From positions 1 through 17,946 of the forward strand of contig DBCF01000022.1 in assembly GCA_002292925.1 (NCBI GenBank): a stretch of 17,946 nt of DNA, given 5' to 3'. Below the pieces are notes generated by a model. It did not search any database. It saw only the letters and a list, made by a program, of their open reading frames with translations, and was not told the DNA's origin. Positions 15,121 to 17,946 of the stretch are shown in pieces. Both the position numbers and the translations under genes were made by a program. This DNA is from Roseiflexaceae bacterium UBA965. Its GTDB lineage: Bacteria; Chloroflexota; Chloroflexia; Chloroflexales; Roseiflexaceae. The stretch's first letter is position 1. The number at the start of each line of letters is the position of its first letter.

Positions 15121-16641
15121 TTAATGCCTAAAATGACGGCGGCCAGTACAAATCATGGCTACGCCGAGGCGATTGGCTGCGGCGATGACGTCGTCATCAC
15201 GCATTGAGCCACCTGGTTGCACGATGGCGGTGACACCGGCGGCAGCGGCCGTCTCGATGCCATCGGGGAATGGGAAGAAGGCATCGCTGGCCATTACACA
15301 GCCTTGCAACGAAATCCCAGCCCGGCCGGCTTTTTCGACGGCAACGCGGGCACTATCGACCCGACTCATCTGCCCCGCCCCCACCCCCAACGTGCGGTTA
15401 GTCGCAGTATACACAATTGCGTTGGACTTGACATGTTTGACTACCCGCCAAGCGAAATGCAAGGCGGTTAATTCATCAGCTGTCGGTTGGCGTTGCGTCA
15501 CACAATCCCATGATTCACCTCGGGGCAATTCGCGATCGGGTTGTTGTACAAGAAACCCACCTGGCACCGAATGTACCAACGCCTGCTGGTCGGCGGCAAT
15601 GGACCGTTTGGCAATCACCAAGCGGCGGTTCTTTTTTTGTTGGAGCAACGCCAAGGCGTCTGGATCAAAGGCCGGTGCGATGATGATTTCGGAGAAAATC
15701 TCGTCAATCGCCTGTGCCAACGGCAAATCGAGCGTGGCATTCAAGGCAATTACACCACCAAAAGGTGCTTCGCGGTCGGTAGCGAAGGCCCGTTGCCAGG
15801 CCTCGAGGGGCGTGGCACCAATCGCCACGCCACACGGATTGGTGTGCTTGACGATAGCGAGGGCGACCCCTTCGCTGGGGTCGAATTCTTCGATGAGCTC
15901 TTGGATGGCGGCAATATCGAGAATGTTGATATACGACAGTTCTTTGCCATGCAACACCTGGAAGATGTCGTCGAATGCGCCGTACAAGGCCCCTGCTTGA
16001 TGGGGGTTTTCGCCATAGCGCAACACCCGGGTCTGGGGCACATGGATGGTGAGTGCATCGGGCAAACTTTTGGCGGGGGCGAGGTAATTGGCGATGGTGG
16101 CATCATACGCCGCCGTATGGGCATAGGCCTTGGCAGCCAAGGCTCGGCGGAATTCGAGTGGCACGTCGCCTTGTTGGAGTGCGTGAATAATCGCATCATA
16201 ATCATCGGGTGACACCACCGGCAACACCGAGGCGTGGTTTTTGGCACTGGCGCGAATCATCGCCGGCCCACCGATATCGATTTGTTCAATGGCTTCATCA
16301 TTCGTCACCCCTGGCTTGGCAATGGTTGCCGCAAAGGGGTAGAGGTTGACTGCCACGATATCAATCGGGATTATTTGGTATTCTTGTAATGTCTGCATGT
16401 GACTAGCCAAATCACGGCGCGCCAAAATGGCACCATGGATGGCGGGATGGAGGGTTTTGACACGGCCATCGAGAATCTCGGGGAAGCCAGTCAACTCACT
16501 AACCCCATGCACCGCAATCCCAGCTGCGGCAATAGCCGCTTTGGTATTGCCTGTCGAATAAATTTCGACACCGAGTGCGACTAATTCCCGCGCAAAATCA
16601 ACAATCCCTCGTTTATCCGATACGCTGAGTAATGCGCGCAT
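15121..16641 (-). CDS. purH: Bifunctional AICAR transformylase / IMP cyclohydrolase
   Basis: PurH performs the last two steps of IMP synthesis: formylation of AICAR by 10-formyl-tetrahydrofolate and ring closure to IMP. The 506-residue protein has the N-terminal MGS-fold cyclohydrolase (LLSVSDKRGIVDFA, STGNT, GRVKTLHP with Lys62) and the C-terminal transformylase with KHTNPCG (Lys265, His266, the catalytic pair), FGGVIALN and the closing segment SDAFFPFPDGIE, QPGGSMRD. Length and order are normal. The ATG is 3 bases after the stop of the small HTH gene, and GGAT lies nine bases before it. A single operon of HTH gene, purH and hisIE is inferred. Confidence 0.97.
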   Translation of the reverse strand: MRALLSVSDKRGIVDFARELVALGVEIYSTGNTKAAIAAAGIAVHGVSELTGFPEILDGRVKTLHPAIHGAILARRDLASHMQTLQEYQIIPIDIVAVNLYPFAATIAKPGVTNDEAIEQIDIGGPAMIRASAKNHASVLPVVSPDDYDAIIHALQQGDVPLEFRRALAAKAYAHTAAYDATIANYLAPAKSLPDALTIHVPQTRVLRYGENPHQAGALYGAFDDIFQVLHGKELSYINILDIAAIQELIEEFDPSEGVALAIVKHTNPCGVAIGATPLEAWQRAFATDREAPFGGVIALNATLDLPLAQAIDEIFSEIIIAPAFDPDALALLQQKKNRRLVIAKRSIAADQQALVHSVPGGFLVQQPDRELPRGESWDCVTQRQPTADELTALHFAWRVVKHVKSNAIVYTATNRTLGVGAGQMSRVDSARVAVEKAGRAGISLQGCVMASDAFFPFPDGIETAAAAGVTAIVQPGGSMRDDDVIAAANRLGVAMICTGRRHFRH

Positions 16642-16644
16642 GAA

Positions 16645-16950
16645 TTATGCATCCTTGATACGGCGCTTGCGCGTCACGGGAACAATTTTGTTGGTCTTGG
16701 GGGGGCGCCCAGTACGAATCATTCGCAAGGCGTGAACCAAAGCCTCCAAGGATTTGTCAGCCCAGCCATAAATCGTGGGGCGACTCTTGTCCAACGCAAT
16801 CGCAATTTGGGTCACATTTGTGCGATAATCAGGGTCGAATGTCGCGAGATGCACCCGAGCGGTGGCAATAATTTGCTGGATTTCGTCTGGGGTGAGATCG
16901 AGGTCAGCAATTAACTTTTTAGCACGGCGATTCTGCTCAAGATTCTCCAT
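16645..16950 (-). CDS. Small helix-turn-helix protein with AT-hook-like tail
   Basis: This protein of 101 residues has no family name I can give. Its middle, NVTQIAIALDKSRPTIYGWA, fits a helix-turn-helix in which the second helix begins at SRPTIYGW. The tail is strongly basic and contains TGRPPKTNK, resembling the GRP core of an AT-hook, followed by TRKRRIKD. The N-terminal third is an acidic helix-rich segment (LTPDEIQQIIATARVHL). DNA binding is therefore likely. I chose ATG 16950 because GGAG lies six bases upstream; a GTG at 16962 in the same frame adds four residues (MEPE) but has only a weak site. The gene heads the purH-hisIE operon with a 3-base gap, suggesting local or autogenous regulation, though this is inference. 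Confidence 0.75.
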   Translation of the reverse strand: MENLEQNRRAKKLIADLDLTPDEIQQIIATARVHLATFDPDYRTNVTQIAIALDKSRPTIYGWADKSLEALVHALRMIRTGRPPKTNKIVPVTRKRRIKDA

Positions 16951-17000
16951 CTCCGGCTCCACTTTCTTTTACATCAAACGAGTTTCATGACTTCGTTAAT

Positions 17001-17012
17001 TATTGTACAATA
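17001..17012. promoter_or_regulatory. 12-bp palindrome over two divergent -10 boxes (candidate operator)
   Basis: TATTGTACAATA is a perfect palindrome. It covers the leftward -10 box and touches the rightward one at 17011, so a bound protein would block both promoters. It shares the core TTGTACAA with 4342-4355. The adjacent HTH protein is an obvious but unproven candidate binder. Confidence 0.5.
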
Positions 17013-17031
17013 TAATTGTTTGTATATGCAA
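17002..17031 (-). promoter_or_regulatory. Promoter of the HTH-purH-hisIE operon
   Basis: On the minus strand TTGCAT (17026-17031) and TACAAT (17002-17007) are separated by 18 bases. Transcription would start near 16995, about 45 bases before the HTH start codon. The -10 box lies inside the palindrome at 17001-17012. Confidence 0.6.
17011..17016 (+). promoter_or_regulatory. Candidate -10 box of the GAF-PAS sensor gene
   Basis: TATAAT is a perfect -10 hexamer on the plus strand, but the -35 region (around 16988-16993) is poor. Transcription would start near 17023, giving a leader of about 72 bases. It lies 4 bases from the leftward -10 box, so the two promoters cannot be used at once. Confidence 0.45.
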
Positions 17032-17049
17032 ATGATTTTGTAAATGATT
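17030..17049 (+). repeat. Two direct copies of AAATGATT, 12 bases apart
   Basis: AAATGATT occurs at 17030-17037 and 17042-17049, in the presumed leader of the sensor gene and next to the leftward -35 box. The role is unknown and chance is possible in such AT-rich sequence. Confidence 0.3.
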
Positions 17050-17094
17050 AACCATCTCTTCATATTTTGACTGGCACAGGCGCAAGGAGCTACG

Positions 17095-17946
17095 ATGTCG
17101 GATAGTATTGCCGGAAGATTACGTCAACACGAATCATTATTGCACATCAGCAACGCGATGACTGCGCAATTAGATATCACCGAATTATTGTCATTAGTCA
17201 TCAATGCGGCAGTGGATCTTCTTGCGGGAAATGCCGGTCTGATTGCATTACGCGATGAATCAGGTCAGTTGCACATTAATGCAGCTGCACACATTCCTAG
17301 CGAACGTTGGTCGGCATTTTTGTCGTTAATTGAACATTACAATAATCCCAAATACACCAGTGTCGAAAATGATTTACAGGAATTACGTTTACTTGTGAAC
17401 ATGCCACTCCGTCACGTCAACGCACTTGCAATGACTTATCACGGTACGCATATCGGGGTGATTTTGGTATTTCGGGCAGCCGTGAATGTGGCATTTAGTG
17501 ACGAAGAGCAACAATCACTCGCGGCATTTGCCAATCAAGCAGCCATCGCCGTCACCAACGCGCGACTCTTTCAATCATTGGTACGTGAAAAACAACACCT
17601 CGCCGCGATTGTCGAACAAAGCATGGACGGCGTAATGATTCTCGATGCCCGTTGGCGTATCGTGACATTTAATCACTCGATGGAACAATTCACCGGTTGG
17701 CCGCGTGACGAGGCCAATGGACGACCCTGCGCCGAAGTCGTAGGCATCGAGACCAGCACTGGCGAAAACTTATGTCGCATCGATTGTCCGCTCCAACGCC
17801 CCCATGTGGGATCGATTACCCAGGCCGAGGGGTGGATTACGGCCTGTGACGGGCGGCGCCGCTACATCCAAAGCAGCTACACCATCCAACGCGATGCCCA
17901 AGAAGTATTTGTCGGCGCAATTGTCAATGTGCGTGATATCACGCAA
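17095..17946 (+). CDS. GAF-PAS domain sensor protein (partial, cut at right edge)
   Basis: The frame begins at ATG 17095, with AAGGAG five bases upstream, and is open to the window end, giving 284 residues so far. Residues about 10-165 look like a GAF domain: helix LLHISNAMTAQLDITELLSLVI, core AGLIALRD, LAMTYHGTHIGVILVF, and the closing helix LAAFANQAAIAVTNARLF. Residues about 172-284 look like a PAS domain: IVEQSMDGVMILDARWRIVTFNHSMEQFTGW, ending VGAIVNVRDITQ. The PAS part has four cysteines (212, 227, 231, 251), including LCRIDCPL, which is common in some sensor PAS domains and could bind a metal or cluster. No membrane segment is seen, so a cytoplasmic sensor is likely. The output domain (histidine kinase, cyclase or other) lies outside the window. 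Confidence 0.88.
   Translation, partial: MSDSIAGRLRQHESLLHISNAMTAQLDITELLSLVINAAVDLLAGNAGLIALRDESGQLHINAAAHIPSERWSAFLSLIEHYNNPKYTSVENDLQELRLLVNMPLRHVNALAMTYHGTHIGVILVFRAAVNVAFSDEEQQSLAAFANQAAIAVTNARLFQSLVREKQHLAAIVEQSMDGVMILDARWRIVTFNHSMEQFTGWPRDEANGRPCAEVVGIETSTGENLCRIDCPLQRPHVGSITQAEGWITACDGRRRYIQSSYTIQRDAQEVFVGAIVNVRDITQ

Noticed and set aside
15155..16000. 281-residue open frame on the plus strand, opposite purH
   Set aside because: The purH motifs on the other strand are unmistakable; this frame is rich in Ser, Ala and Pro with no recognisable domain.
1..17946. Mobile elements, CRISPR arrays, tRNA or rRNA genes
   Set aside because: I read both strands for terminal repeats, transposase or integrase motifs, spaced direct repeats and tRNA-like folds and saw none.

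Overview
The window looks like a stretch of ordinary chromosome from a free-living bacterium of moderate GC content, most likely Chloroflexota (class Chloroflexia). That assignment is an inference. It rests on the codon style (CAA for Gln, frequent CTC/GAC/ATC), a MurA with a PGGD active-site loop, a compact 2-oxoglutarate dehydrogenase pair and a bacterial M16C peptidase. No single sequence here proves the phylum. I see no phage, insertion sequence, integrase, CRISPR array, tRNA or rRNA.

Layout. (1) Positions 1-4238, minus strand: a nucleotide-sugar unit. A GalU-like protein whose catalytic loop is rewritten is followed 14 codon-lengths or less downstream (8 bases) by a 1110-residue protein that appears to join a TPR-like N-terminus, a fucokinase-like GHMP kinase domain and a eukaryotic-type UDPGP nucleotidyltransferase domain. 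A third, barely visible ORF may begin in a TAATG stop/start overlap at the left edge. (2) Positions 4239-4542: an AT-rich divergent control region with roughly helically spaced A/T tracts, a 14-bp palindrome, three alternating half-sites and a strong sigma70-type promoter. (3) Positions 4543-8570, plus strand: sucA-sucB, closed by a bidirectional terminator. (4) Positions 8646-9830, minus strand: pgk. (5) Positions 9917-14371, plus strand: an M16C metallopeptidase, murA and a small membrane protein, closely packed. (6) Positions 14494-16950, minus strand: a small HTH/AT-hook-like protein gene, then purH, then hisIE, with 3-base gaps. (7) From 17095 to the right edge, plus strand: the start of a GAF-PAS sensor protein, cut by the window.

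How the genes fit together. SucA and SucB are E1 and E2 of the 2-oxoglutarate dehydrogenase complex; E3 is not here. Pgk is core glycolysis. PurH and HisIE share AICAR: histidine synthesis releases it and PurH consumes it. MurA starts peptidoglycan synthesis and carries Asp where most MurA proteins have the fosfomycin-reactive Cys.

The best candidate for something undescribed is the minus-strand pair at 52-4238: a sugar kinase-uridylyltransferase fusion in an order opposite to the known Fkp/FKGP enzymes, next to a GalU-like protein that has lost its nucleotide-binding signature. A second lead is the palindrome core TTGTACAA, found in both of the AT-rich divergent promoter regions.
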